A stretch of DNA of 64,000 nucleotides from NCBI GenBank assembly GCA_036399015.1, contig DASWNW010000038.1:124001-188000 (forward strand), in the 5' to 3' direction. The notes beneath the pieces are model-generated. The model was given only the letters and a program-made list of their open reading frames with translations, made no database searches and had not been told where the DNA came from. This stretch comes from QHVT01 sp036399015 (GTDB lineage: Bacteria > Acidobacteriota > Thermoanaerobaculia > Gp7-AA8). The translations under genes and the position numbers were made by a program. This document shows, piece after piece, positions 1-9,388 of the stretch; position 1 is the stretch's first letter, and every line of letters starts with the position of its first letter.

Positions 1-959
1 TCCACGATGTCCAGCTCGAAGGAGAGCTCGTTCGTCGACTCCTCGAACAGGACGATGCAGAAGAGCGAGCAGTCGATGACCGCCTTGCATTCGGTGTAGA
101 TGGCCATCAGCAGCTCGTCCGTGGTGTAGCGGAGCGAGATGGTCTTGCCGATGTTCGTGAGCGAGGCGAGGCGCTGCAGGAGGTCGTTCGTCTTGTTGCG
201 CGTGAGCGCAAGCTTGCGGGCGATGTAGTTCGCGATCGTGCCAGTGAATGCGAGCGCGATCACGCCGCCCCAGCCGATCGTGCCGAACGACAGCGCGGTC
301 ACGATCGCGTACGGCAGCGCGACCAGCGACATCGCACCGTCGACGAGGTAGAGCTGCACGATCTTCTGCAGTGAGTAGCCGTACGCCCGCTGCGGCCAGA
401 ACATGAACAGGCTGTTCATGAGGATGAGCGTCGCGCCGCCGGCGGCGATGCGCGCCGCGTTGCCCGGCGTCGCCTGCATCACCGGCACCGCGCCGCCGAG
501 GTACTCGTAGGCCATCGTGGCGGCGACGACCGGGACGCCGTACGTGCCGAAGAGGCCGAACGCCTTGACGTAGTCGGTGACCGGATCCTGCCGCGCGATC
601 TTCGCGGGGCCGATCTGCATCAGCGAGAGGACGCGCGTGCCGATGGCCACGAACACCGCGATCCACGACGACAGCACCAGGCCGAGGAGCGGGAACATGG
701 CCATGTAAACGGCGATGACGAAGGAGACGTAGACGAGGCTCGTCAGCTCGAACTTCAGCAGCGCGAGCGTGGTGGCGAAGAGGACGAAGATGCCGATGAG
801 GATCGGCGCGTCGCTGCCGAGGGCGGCCAGGATGGCCGCGGTCTGGTCGATGCGCAGCCAGGTGAGCGCCACCATGACCAGCAGCCCGGCCAGACCCTGC
901 ACGAGAAACACCGAAATGACGCGCCGCCGCGCGGAGCCGGGATCTCGCTCTGGTGCCAT
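1..959 (-). CDS. Multi-pass membrane protein with C-terminal GAF domain (3' part cut by window edge)
   Basis: The reading frame begins at the ATG whose complement lies at 957-959 and runs off the window, showing about 319 residues. A short basic N-terminus is followed by at least six hydrophobic segments across about 240 residues. A soluble part then begins with a linker and the sequence LTNIGKTISLRYTTDELLM, which resembles the opening of a GAF domain. This arrangement, a membrane sensor followed by GAF, usually precedes a GGDEF, HD-GYP, kinase or phosphatase output module, but that part is outside the window. It lies downstream of the nucleotidyltransferase on the same strand, separated by an iterated palindrome. 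The output domain and ligand cannot be named. Confidence 0.7.
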   Translation of the reverse strand, partial: MAPERDPGSARRRVISVFLVQGLAGLLVMVALTWLRIDQTAAILAALGSDAPILIGIFVLFATTLALLKFELTSLVYVSFVIAVYMAMFPLLGLVLSSWIAVFVAIGTRVLSLMQIGPAKIARQDPVTDYVKAFGLFGTYGVPVVAATMAYEYLGGAVPVMQATPGNAARIAAGGATLILMNSLFMFWPQRAYGYSLQKIVQLYLVDGAMSLVALPYAIVTALSFGTIGWGGVIALAFTGTIANYIARKLALTRNKTNDLLQRLASLTNIGKTISLRYTTDELLMAIYTECKAVIDCSLFCIVLFEESTNELSFELDIV

Positions 960-990
960 GGGGAGTGACTGATGGTAGCACCGTGGGGGT

Positions 991-1133
991 TTTCTCGGGG
1001 TTCCTCGGGTTCCTCGGGGTTCCTCGGGGTTCCTCGGGTTCCTCGGGGTTCCTCGGGGTTCCTCGGGGTTCCTCGGCGAATGGTGCTGGTCTACCCGAGG
1101 AACTCCGAGGAACTCCGAGGAACCCGAGGAACC
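991..1133. repeat. Iterated palindrome, word GTTCCTCGG (copy A1)
   Basis: Nine tandem units of TTCCTCGGG(G) run from 991 to about 1076. A 16-base loop follows, then four inverted units of CCGAGGAAC from about 1093 to 1133. The transcript could fold into a long stem. It fills the gap between the nucleotidyltransferase stop and the GAF-protein start. The same word occurs at 7843-7933 and 31235-31339. The function is unknown. Confidence 0.9.
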
Positions 1134-1134
1134 G

Positions 1135-2097
1135 TCAGATCGCAACCCTTTCGCCGGAAACGATCAACTGATCCCGATACTCCCCTTCGGTCAGCGAAAC
1201 CCCATGCGCGACGATGCAGCGCTCCAGCGTCACGCCGGAGGCGATGTGGCAGTCGTCCCAGACGACGGAGTCGCGCACGTCTCCCTCGATCGTCGTGCGC
1301 GCGCCGATGACCGAGCGCGCCACGCTGCCGCGCGCGGTTTCGTGCAGCAGCGAATCGCCGTCGAGCCGCGAGCCGGGGACGGGCGCGAGCGCGCCGCGCA
1401 GCGTTTCGTCGAGCAGCGCGCGGGAGGCGGCGACGTAGCGCTGCGGCGTCCCGATGTCGAACCAGAGGCCGTCGTCGACGACGCCCGCTAGCTTCTCGCG
1501 GCCCGAGTCGGTGAGCGGCATGTACGCGTGCTCGACGATCCCGGAGAACTCCTTCTCGGGAAGGTGGTCGAAGACGCGCGTGCTGATGACGTGCGACCCG
1601 GCGAACATCATCGCCTCGCCGGTGCCCTTGCCGAAGCCGGTGATCTGCCCCCGGTCGAAGTAGACGGGCGTGAACTTGTCGTTCGGCGGCGGGGTGCGCA
1701 TCGTCAGCGCGGCGATAGCGTCCATGGCGCGTCGCGCTTCGCGCAGCGCGTCCCAGCGGGGGAACTGCACGGTGTCGCCGTTGACGAGGAAGAACTCCTC
1801 CTCGCCCGCGAGCTGCGGGCGCACGCGCCGGATGCCGCCGCCGGTGCCGAGGATCTCCTCCTCGCGGGAGAAGAAGAACTCCGCCCTGCCGGCGTATTCG
1901 TCGGCGAGATAGCGCTCCAGCGGCTCGGGGAGGTGGTGCAGGTTGACGATCAGGTCGCGCACGCCCGCGGCGAGGAACGACTCCACCGCCCAGGCGATCA
2001 GCGGCCGGTTGAGCAGCGGCACCATCGGCTTCGGCAGCGTGTTCGTGACGGGGCGGAGGCGCGTGCCGAAGCCCGCGGCGAGGATCATCCCTTTCAT
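1135..2097 (-). CDS. Sugar-phosphate nucleotidyltransferase (mannose-1-phosphate guanylyltransferase-like)
   Basis: A 320-residue protein beginning MKGMILAAGFGTRLRP, the nucleotide-binding signature of the NTP_transferase family, with KPMVPLLNRPLI next. GTGGG and a VNGD metal/nucleotide motif follow in the first 120 residues. The C-terminal 80 residues are rich in the V/I-periodic hexapeptides of a left-handed beta helix (SVIGARTTIEGDVRDSVVW). Family knowledge points to NDP-sugar synthesis in the cytoplasm; whether the product is GDP-mannose or another NDP-sugar cannot be told. Its start overlaps the stop of the CYTH gene by 4 bp (ATGA), so the two are probably translationally coupled. A longer upstream reading in this frame is the shadow of the CYTH gene. 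Confidence 0.88.
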   Translation of the reverse strand: MKGMILAAGFGTRLRPVTNTLPKPMVPLLNRPLIAWAVESFLAAGVRDLIVNLHHLPEPLERYLADEYAGRAEFFFSREEEILGTGGGIRRVRPQLAGEEEFFLVNGDTVQFPRWDALREARRAMDAIAALTMRTPPPNDKFTPVYFDRGQITGFGKGTGEAMMFAGSHVISTRVFDHLPEKEFSGIVEHAYMPLTDSGREKLAGVVDDGLWFDIGTPQRYVAASRALLDETLRGALAPVPGSRLDGDSLLHETARGSVARSVIGARTTIEGDVRDSVVWDDCHIASGVTLERCIVAHGVSLTEGEYRDQLIVSGERVAI

Positions 2098-2660
2098 GCG
2101 GAGGGGAGCTGCTCCGGCGGGAAGACCATGTGCTCCGGCAGGTCGGCGCGCGTACGGCGGTGCTGACGGTAGAGATCGGCGTACGACTGCCGGATGCCGC
2201 TGTCCATGTTCATCCCCAGTTCGTCCGCGACGGCGCGGATGACGTCGAGCGGCCCCTCGATCTCGAAGTAGTCGCCGATGGGCGTGCGGTCGAGGACGAC
2301 TTCCACCTCGCGCACGCGCCAGACCTCGCGGAACTTCTGGTAGCGGAAAACCGGCTTGAAGCCGAGGGAGTCGAAGAGCTGGATGGCGAGCTCGAAGCTC
2401 TCCACGCCGGTCTGCACTTCCTCGCGCGTCTTCACGCCCCCCTCGAACGCCGTCGGCCCCTTGAACGTCGCCAGCGCGTAGCGTCCGAACTTCCGGACGC
2501 GCAGGAGCGCGCCGCGCGTGCGCAGCTCGCCCCGCCGGTCGAGCACGATGTTGTCCTCGAACGTCTCCGCGTACAGCTTCTGCGCCCCGATGTCGTGCAG
2601 CCGGCGTACGAGGCCGGGCCGGTCCTTCAGGGCGAACTTGATCTCGATTTCCTGGGCCAT
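2094..2660 (-). CDS. CYTH-domain protein (class IV adenylate cyclase / CyaB-like)
   Basis: A 188-residue protein with the N-terminal EIEIKF signature (the ExExK motif of the CYTH superfamily), then a run of basic and acidic strands (LRTRGALLRVRKFGRYALATFKGP). Later come EVEVVLDRTPIGDYFEIEG-type strands that build the tunnel-shaped active site. CYTH proteins bind triphosphates and act as adenylate cyclases, thiamine triphosphatases or polyphosphatases. CyaB-like is the closest by length. It is followed with a 4-bp overlap by the nucleotidyltransferase. The region between its start and pgk is taken up by an iterated palindrome. Confidence 0.82.
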   Translation of the reverse strand: MAQEIEIKFALKDRPGLVRRLHDIGAQKLYAETFEDNIVLDRRGELRTRGALLRVRKFGRYALATFKGPTAFEGGVKTREEVQTGVESFELAIQLFDSLGFKPVFRYQKFREVWRVREVEVVLDRTPIGDYFEIEGPLDVIRAVADELGMNMDSGIRQSYADLYRQHRRTRADLPEHMVFPPEQLPSA

Positions 2661-2669
2661 GTAAATTGT

Positions 2670-2744
2670 GGTCGGTTGTCGGTTGTCGGTTGTCCGCGGT
2701 GTCTCGCCTGGTCAAAGCTCCCCAGACAACTGACAACTGACAAC
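2670..2744. repeat. Iterated palindrome, word GGTTGTC (element B)
   Basis: Three tandem copies of GGTTGTC lie at 2670-2694 and three inverted copies (GACAACT) at 2725-2744, around a 30-base loop. The right arm ends five bases from the pgk stop codon and the left arm lies just ahead of the CYTH start. It has the same architecture as the GTTCCTCGG elements but a different word. Confidence 0.85.
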
Positions 2745-2748
2745 GCAA

Positions 2749-3930
2749 CTACGTCCTCAGTACCTCCACCCCCGGCAAACTCGCTCCCGAGATGAACTCG
2801 AGCGACGCGCCGCCTCCGGTGCTGATGTGCGTGATCCGCTCCGCGAAGCCCGAGGCCTTGATCGCCTCGACCGACTCGCCGCCGCCGACGACGGTGATGG
2901 CATCGGCCTGCGCGACTGCCTGGGCCATGGCCATCGTGCCTTTGGCGAAGACCTCCTTCTCGAAGACGCCCATGGGGCCGTTCCAGAAGATCAGCTTCGC
3001 GTCCTTCAGTTGCTGCTCGTAGGTCTTGATGGTGCGCGGCCCGATATCGAACGCCTTCTCTTCATCGGTGTAGCCGTCGCTCACCTGGGCGTCGTAGTCG
3101 ATCTCCTGCGGGTCGTCGAGCGAGTCGGCCACGACGAGGTCCTCCGGCAGGATCACCTCGGCGCGGAAGTCGCCTTCCATGATCCGCTGCGCGACGTCGA
3201 GCGAGTCCTTGTCGACGAGCGACCCGCCCATCGGCACGCCGCGCGCCGCGAGGAACGTGTTGGCCATGCCGCCGCCGATCAGCACCTTGTCGGCCAGCTT
3301 CACCAGCGCCTCCAGCGGCTCGATCTTCCCCGCGATCTTCGCGCCGCCCATGAGCGCGACGAACGGCCGCTCGCTGATGTTCGTCACCTTCTGCAGGAAC
3401 TCCAGCTCCTTGGCGAGCAGCAGGCCGCCGGCGGTGTGGTCGGTCGCGAAGAGCCGCGGCAGCGCGTCGATGGAAGCGTGCGCGCGGTGGCAGGCGCCGA
3501 AGGCGTCGTTGACGTAGTAGTCGGCCAGCTTGCGCAGCTCCTGCGCGAAGGCGGCGTCGTTCTTCTCCTCGCCGGCGTGGAAGCGGAGGTTCTCGACGAG
3601 GAGCAGCTCCCCCGCCTGCAGCTTCGACGTGTCGGCGCCGACGCAGTCGTCCGCCCACTGCACGTCGGCGCCGATCAGCTCCGCGAGCTTCTCCCGCACC
3701 GGCTTGAGCGAATACTTCTCCTTCCGCTCCCCCTTCGGCCGGCCGAGGTGGGAGGCGAGGATCACGGCGGCACCGCGCTCGCGGAGGATGCGCAGCGTCG
3801 GCAGCGTCTCCTCGATGCGCGTGGCGTCGCTGATGGACGTGCCTTCCAGCGGCACGTTGTAGTCGACGCGATAGAACACGCGCGCGCCTCGCGGAAAGTC
3901 GAGCTGATCGAGCGTACGAATCCTGATCAT
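2749..3930 (-). CDS. pgk: Phosphoglycerate kinase
   Basis: A 393-residue protein of normal length. It catalyses 1,3-bisphosphoglycerate + ADP to 3-phosphoglycerate + ATP in glycolysis. The N-terminal VDYNVPLEG strand, the substrate-binding HLGRPKGE motif, ADDCVG, and C-terminal FWNGPMGVFE and VVGGGES (nucleotide-binding) motifs are all present. The start MIRIRTLDQLDF overlaps the gap stop by 4 bp (ATGA), giving the common gap-pgk order on the minus strand. A longer upstream frame only reads gap out of frame. Confidence 0.97.
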   Translation of the reverse strand: MIRIRTLDQLDFPRGARVFYRVDYNVPLEGTSISDATRIEETLPTLRILRERGAAVILASHLGRPKGERKEKYSLKPVREKLAELIGADVQWADDCVGADTSKLQAGELLLVENLRFHAGEEKNDAAFAQELRKLADYYVNDAFGACHRAHASIDALPRLFATDHTAGGLLLAKELEFLQKVTNISERPFVALMGGAKIAGKIEPLEALVKLADKVLIGGGMANTFLAARGVPMGGSLVDKDSLDVAQRIMEGDFRAEVILPEDLVVADSLDDPQEIDYDAQVSDGYTDEEKAFDIGPRTIKTYEQQLKDAKLIFWNGPMGVFEKEVFAKGTMAMAQAVAQADAITVVGGGESVEAIKASGFAERITHISTGGGASLEFISGASLPGVEVLRT

Positions 3931-4952
3931 GCGTGCTGCAGCGACCCCTTCCTGACGTTCGCTACGTGGGCGATGAGGTCGAGGATCCGGTTCGAGTAGC
4001 CCCACTCGTTGTCGTACCACGCCAGCACCTTGTGCATCTGCGGCGTGACCGAGCGGGTGAAGGTGGTGTCGACGATCGAGGAGTTCGCGTTGTGGTTGAA
4101 GTCGATCGAGACGAGCTGCTCGTCCGAGTAGGCGAGGATGCCTTTCAGCTCGCCGTCGGCCGCCTCGCGCAGGACGCTGTTGATCTCGTCCACGTTCGTC
4201 GCCTTCTCGGTGTAGAAGGTGAGGTCGACGAGGGAGACGTTCGGTGTCGGCACGCGCACCGAGATGCCGTCGAACTTCCCCTTCAGCTCCGGCAGCACGA
4301 GCCCGACCGCCTGCGCGGCGCCGGTGCTGGTCGGGATCATCGACAGCGCCGCCGCACGCCCGCGGCGCAGGTCCTTGTGCGGCAGGTCGAGGATCTCCTG
4401 GTCGTTCGTGTACGAGTGGATCGTGGTCATGATCCCCATCGTGATCCCGAAGCGCTGGTGCAGCACCTTGGCCACCGGCGCGAGGCAGTTCGTGGTGCAC
4501 GAGGCGTTGGAGATGATCCGGTGCTTCGCCGGATCGTACGAGTCCTCGTTGACGCCCATGCAGAACGTCGCGTCGGCGTCCTTGGAGGGGGCGGAGATGA
4601 TCACCGTCTCGACGCTCTTCTTGAGGTGGCGCGAGGCCTTGTCCTTGGTCGTGAAGCGGCCGGACGATTCGACGACGATCTCGGCGCCGAGCTCGTCCCA
4701 GGGGATCTCGGCCGGGTCGGGGCTGGAGAAGACGCGCAGCTCGTCGCCGTCGATGGAAATGCCGTTGTCGGTCGCCTTGACGTCGTTGGAGATGGTCTTG
4801 TGGACGGAGTCGTACTTCAGCAGGTACGCGAGCGTGGGGGGACCGGTCAGGTCGTTCACCGCCACGAAGTCGATGTCGAGTTTCTTCTCGAGCGCGGCCC
4901 GCAGAACGTTGCGGCCGATGCGCCCGAAACCATTGATGCCAACCTTCACCAT
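3927..4952 (-). CDS. gap: Glyceraldehyde-3-phosphate dehydrogenase, type I
   Basis: A 341-residue protein starting MVKVGINGFGRIGR, the NAD-binding Rossmann motif. The catalytic cysteine is in SNASCTTNCLAP, and the C-terminal WYDNEWGYSNR motif is present. It performs the NAD-dependent oxidation and phosphorylation of glyceraldehyde 3-phosphate. The start at 4952 is chosen over an upstream in-frame ATG because an AGGAGA ribosome site sits just before it and homology begins there. It is the first gene of gap-pgk. The next gene upstream, mtnA, diverges with about 39 bp between the starts. Confidence 0.97.
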   Translation of the reverse strand: MVKVGINGFGRIGRNVLRAALEKKLDIDFVAVNDLTGPPTLAYLLKYDSVHKTISNDVKATDNGISIDGDELRVFSSPDPAEIPWDELGAEIVVESSGRFTTKDKASRHLKKSVETVIISAPSKDADATFCMGVNEDSYDPAKHRIISNASCTTNCLAPVAKVLHQRFGITMGIMTTIHSYTNDQEILDLPHKDLRRGRAAALSMIPTSTGAAQAVGLVLPELKGKFDGISVRVPTPNVSLVDLTFYTEKATNVDEINSVLREAADGELKGILAYSDEQLVSIDFNHNANSSIVDTTFTRSVTPQMHKVLAWYDNEWGYSNRILDLIAHVANVRKGSLQHA

Positions 4953-4991
4953 TGAACAAGTCTCCTGTACAGGCCGCGCTAGTATATCGGC

Positions 4992-5968
<977 letters not shown>

Positions 5969-5990
<22 letters not shown>

Positions 5991-6469
5991 TCGCCGCGCT
6001 CTGGTTCGGCAGCGCCGTCTTCCTCATGCTCGCCGCCTCGGCGGCGTTTCGCGCCGCGGGTAACCCGACCGTGGCCGCCGACGTGGTCGGCTCGATGCTC
6101 ACCCGCTGGCACTACATCGCCCTCGCCGCGCCGCTCGCGCTCTTCGCGATGGAGCTGCGCCGCGTCCGCCGCGCGCTGCTGATCCTGCTCTTCGCCTCGG
6201 TGGTGCTGGCGGCGGCGCAGTCGTTCGTCGACCTCCGCATCCGCGCGATCCGCAACACCTCGCCGGTGCCGGTCTCGGAGCTCGGCCGCGAAGACCCGGT
6301 GCGCCGCCGCTTCGGGATGCTGCACGGGTTATCGATGATGCTGCTCGCCCTGCAGGCCGTCGCCGCGGGCGTGGTCGTCGCGGCGCCGCACCATCGCCCC
6401 GCCGAGAGCAGCGAGCGCGGCGAGGAGCGCGGCGGTGAGGACGTTCACCCGGAACGCGCTGACGAATGA
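5969..6469 (+). CDS. DUF4149-like small membrane protein (start uncertain)
   Basis: The frame encodes about four hydrophobic helices: LIAALWFGSAVFLML, a segment around WHYIALAAPLALFAM, ALLILLFASVVLAAA, and one around MLLALQAVAAGVVV. This fits DUF4149 (PF13664), whose function is unknown. No ATG, GTG or TTG lies ahead of the first helix. AGGAGG at about 5958-5963 is well spaced to an ACG at 5969, giving (M)KRLQRLIAALWF, which looks like a natural N-terminus. CTG at 5987, overlapping the mtnA TGA, and ATG at 6026, which would cut the first helix, are the alternatives. The C-terminal tail is hydrophilic and is antisense to the last 141 bp of the DHA2 gene. Confidence 0.6.
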
Positions 6470-7936
6470 CTGCTTCACCGCCCGCTCCACGCGTGTCTTC
6501 GTCGCCGCGTCGACGCCCGCGGGCGGACGCGCGTCGGCGAGCCTGATCGCCTGCGCCTGCATCGCCTGACGCACCGCCGGCGGCGCGGCGCGCAGGTTCC
6601 GCTCGAGCTCGCGCCCGAACACGAAAACGGCCATCGCGCCGAAGACAGCGATCGACAGCAGCCCCGCCGCACGCGCCACCGCGTTGTTGATCCCCGAGGC
6701 GGCGCCGGAGTAGCGCTCGTCTTCGATCGAGGTCATGACGGTCGCGGTCAGCGGAGCGACGGTCACCGACATACCGATGCCGAGGACCAGCACGCCGGGG
6801 AAGAAGGTCGTCCAGTACGTCCCGCCGATCGACGGCAGCGCCAGCAGCGCGAATCCGGCCGCGGCGATGAGCGGCCCGGCGATCAGCGGCAGCCGCGCGC
6901 CGATTCGATCCGCGAGCGCGCCGGTCCAGCGCGAGAGCAGCGACATCGTTGCCACGAACGGCAGGAACGCCGCGCCCGCGGCGGCGGGCGAGTAGTCCTG
7001 CACCTGGATGAGGTTGAACGGCAGCAGGAACGTCGCCGCGGAGAGCGCCGCGTAGAGGAGCAGTGTGAGCACGTTCGCCGCGGTGAAGGAGCGCGAGCGG
7101 AAGAGCGACAGCGGGACGATCGGATTCGCGGCGCGGCGCTGCACGAAGACGAACGCGATCAGCGCCGCCACTCCCGCGATCCCCACCACCGGCATGTGCT
7201 CGATGACCGCGTACGTCACCGCGCCGAGACCGAGGGTGATCAGCAGCGTGCCGAGCCAGTCGATGGAGCCGGCGTTCTCCCGCTTCGAAGCCGGCACGTG
7301 CCGCCACACCGCCCACAGCACCACCGCGGCGATCGGCACGTTGATGTAGAAGACCGCGCGCCACGACCACGACTGCACCAGGAATCCGCCCAGGAGCGGC
7401 CCGGCGATGATGGCGAGCGACGTGAGCGCCGACCATGTGCCGATGGCGCGGCCGCGCTCCTCGCGCGGGAAGGTCTCGTTGATGATGGCGAGGCTCCCGG
7501 GGACGAGCAGCGCCGCGCCGACGCCCTGCAGCGCTCGCGCGGCGATCAGCGAGAGCGGACCGGGGGCCGCGCCGCACGCGACCGAGGCGACGGCGAACGT
7601 GAGCACGCCGAAGGCGAAGACGCGCACGCGTCCCAGCCGGTCGCCGAGCGAGCCGCCGGCGAGGATGAGCGCGGAGAGGACCAGCAGGTACGAGTCGACG
7701 ATCCACTGCGCGTCGTCGACGCCGGCGCGCAGCTCCGTCTGCATCACCGGCAGCGCGACGTTGATCACCGTCGTGTCGATGAACGCCATGGCCGATCCGA
7801 GGATCGTTGCCGCCAGCGTCCACCGTTGACGGGGCGTCGCCGGGTTCCTCGGCGTTCCTCGGAGTTCCTCGGCGACCGCGGTATCGGACATTCCCGAGGA
7901 ACCCGAGGAACCCGAGGAACTCCGAGGAACCTTCAT
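6329..7936 (-). CDS. DHA2-family MFS exporter (14-TM, EmrB/QacA type)
   Basis: Up to 535 residues with about 14 hydrophobic helices. FIDTTVINVALPVM in helix 1 and LGDRLGRVRVF in the first cytoplasmic loop are DHA2 proton-antiporter signatures. Substrates of the family are drugs, dyes or other amphiphiles. The N-terminus is odd. The ATG at 7936 reads straight through a GTTCCTCGG palindrome, giving a Ser/Gly-rich stretch, and an internal ATG at 7891 starts MSDTAVAEELRG inside the palindrome loop. Family homology begins only near RWTLAATILGSAMAF. No convincing ribosome site precedes either start. The 3' end overlaps the convergent DUF4149 gene. Confidence 0.9.
   Translation of the reverse strand: MKVPRSSSGSSGSSGMSDTAVAEELRGTPRNPATPRQRWTLAATILGSAMAFIDTTVINVALPVMQTELRAGVDDAQWIVDSYLLVLSALILAGGSLGDRLGRVRVFAFGVLTFAVASVACGAAPGPLSLIAARALQGVGAALLVPGSLAIINETFPREERGRAIGTWSALTSLAIIAGPLLGGFLVQSWSWRAVFYINVPIAAVVLWAVWRHVPASKRENAGSIDWLGTLLITLGLGAVTYAVIEHMPVVGIAGVAALIAFVFVQRRAANPIVPLSLFRSRSFTAANVLTLLLYAALSAATFLLPFNLIQVQDYSPAAAGAAFLPFVATMSLLSRWTGALADRIGARLPLIAGPLIAAAGFALLALPSIGGTYWTTFFPGVLVLGIGMSVTVAPLTATVMTSIEDERYSGAASGINNAVARAAGLLSIAVFGAMAVFVFGRELERNLRAAPPAVRQAMQAQAIRLADARPPAGVDAATKTRVERAVKQSFVSAFRVNVLTAALLAALAALGGAMVRRRDDHARGDGLQGEQHHR
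7843..7933. repeat. Iterated palindrome, word GTTCCTCGG (copy A2)
   Basis: Three units of GTTCCTCGG lie at 7843-7872. An 18-base loop holds an in-frame ATG (7891), and four inverted units GAGGAACYC follow to 7933. It straddles the N-terminal codons of the DHA2 gene and is translated if the 7936 start is used. Confidence 0.9.
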
Positions 7937-7939
7937 CGA

Positions 7940-9319
7940 TCAACTCACGGCGAGCATGTTTCCGTCGATGTCCAGCTCGTGCACCGGGAAGCCGAGCGAT
8001 CCGAGCGGCTCGCGGATCTGCGACGCGTTGCCGACGATCACCACCAGCACGCGGTCGGGGTCGAGGTACTTCTCGGCGACGCGGGTGATCTCGTCCTTCG
8101 ACACCGCGGCGATGTTCTCGCGGTAGCGGTCGAAGTAGTCCTCCGGCAGGCCGTAGAGCTCCATGTCCACGAGGCGCCCCGCTAGGTCGGCCGCGGTCTG
8201 CACCGTGGCCGGGAACACGCCCATGAGGTAGCTCTTCACGTCGTCCAGCTCGCGGTCCTCGATGTCGCCGGTGCGGATGCGCCGCAGTTCGGACAGCATC
8301 TCGTTGACCGACTCGCGCGTCACCTCGTTGCGCACCGGAGCGGCGATGACGAACGGGCCGGCCTGGCGGCGGAAGGCGAACTGCGACCGGGCGCCGTAGG
8401 TGTAGCCGTGGCGCTCGCGGAGATTGAGGTTGATGCGCGAGTTGAAGACGCCGCCGAAGACGGCGTTCATGACCGCGAGCGGGAAGTAGTCCTCGCAGGA
8501 GCGCGGCACGCCGAGGTGGCCGACGCGGATTTCCGACTGCACGGCCTGCGGACGGTCGACGACGTAGATGCGCGACGCGTCGATCGGACGGGGCGCGACG
8601 GTCGGGCGCGGCGGCTCGGGGCCGGTCTGCCAGTCGGCGAGCGCGCGCGTCACCAGCTCGACCGCCGCCGCGGCGTCGATGTCGCCGGAGACAACCACCG
8701 AGCTGTGGTTCGGGATGTAGTGCTGGCGGTAGAACGTCCGCACGTCGTCCGCCGTGATGCGGGCGACGCTCTCGGCGTTTCCGCCGACGGAGTTGCCGTA
8801 CGCGCCGTTGCCGTAGAGCAGGCTGGCGAAACGCTTGCCGGCGATGGCGCCGGGATCGTTGCGCTGCTGGAGGATGTCGTTCAGCCGCTCGGCGCGGACC
8901 CGTTCCAGCCCGTCCTCCGGCAGCGTGGCGCGCGCGGTGACGTCGCCGAAGATCGACATGGCCGGCTCGCTGTTGCGACTGAGGACGTCGAAGGAGATGT
9001 AGGTCGCGTCCCAGTCCGCCCCCGTCCCCAGCGCGCCGCCCAGCAGCCCGACGTCCTCGGCGATCCGGATCGCGTCGCGCGAACCGGCGCCCTCGTCGAG
9101 CAGGTCGGCGACGAGCGACGCCAGCCCGGCGCTCTGCGCGGTGTCGTGGTCGGCGCCGGAGCGGATCAGCGCGCGCAGCGACACCAGCGGCGCGTTCCGG
9201 TTCTCCGTGACGAGCACGCGCAGCCCGTTGGGCAGCGTGGCGCGGGTGATGTGGGGAAAGTGATAGGGGCGCGGGGCGCTCGGCTGAGGGGCGGCGCTAC
9301 GGTCGATTGTCGTGGTCAT
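7940..9319 (-). CDS. M16 peptidase-like protein lacking the zinc motif (non-catalytic partner)
   Basis: A 459-residue protein with the two-domain M16 fold: LPNGLRVLVTENRNAPLVSL at the N-terminus and the RRMVNEMLSE-type C-domain. Where active members have HxxEH, this one reads LASLVADLLDEGAGS, so the zinc ligands are gone. In many bacteria such a protein pairs with an active M16 subunit, like the core subunits of mitochondrial processing peptidase. The active partner is the gene immediately upstream at 9387-10640. No clear signal peptide is seen. The DHA2 start follows four bases after its stop. Confidence 0.88.
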   Translation of the reverse strand: MTTTIDRSAAPQPSAPRPYHFPHITRATLPNGLRVLVTENRNAPLVSLRALIRSGADHDTAQSAGLASLVADLLDEGAGSRDAIRIAEDVGLLGGALGTGADWDATYISFDVLSRNSEPAMSIFGDVTARATLPEDGLERVRAERLNDILQQRNDPGAIAGKRFASLLYGNGAYGNSVGGNAESVARITADDVRTFYRQHYIPNHSSVVVSGDIDAAAAVELVTRALADWQTGPEPPRPTVAPRPIDASRIYVVDRPQAVQSEIRVGHLGVPRSCEDYFPLAVMNAVFGGVFNSRINLNLRERHGYTYGARSQFAFRRQAGPFVIAAPVRNEVTRESVNEMLSELRRIRTGDIEDRELDDVKSYLMGVFPATVQTAADLAGRLVDMELYGLPEDYFDRYRENIAAVSKDEITRVAEKYLDPDRVLVVIVGNASQIREPLGSLGFPVHELDIDGNMLAVS

Positions 9320-9332
9320 TGCGCTCTCAAAC

Positions 9333-9388
9333 GAATGAAGAAGGGCGTCGCTCCCGATTCGAAATTCTTCATTCGAAATTCTTCATTC
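9333..9388. repeat. Iterated palindrome, word ATTCTTCATTCGAA (copy C1)
   Basis: A short left arm GAATGAAGAAGGG (9333-9345) pairs with a right arm of two ATTCGAAATTCTTC units (about 9357-9388). The right arm supplies bases of the stop codon of the active M16 gene (TGA, complement of 9387-9389). A second copy lies beyond the other end of that gene. Confidence 0.8.

Noticed and set aside
991..1133. CRISPR-like array
   Set aside because: Units of 9-10 bases follow each other without spacers and are mirrored in inverted orientation. There are no cas genes.
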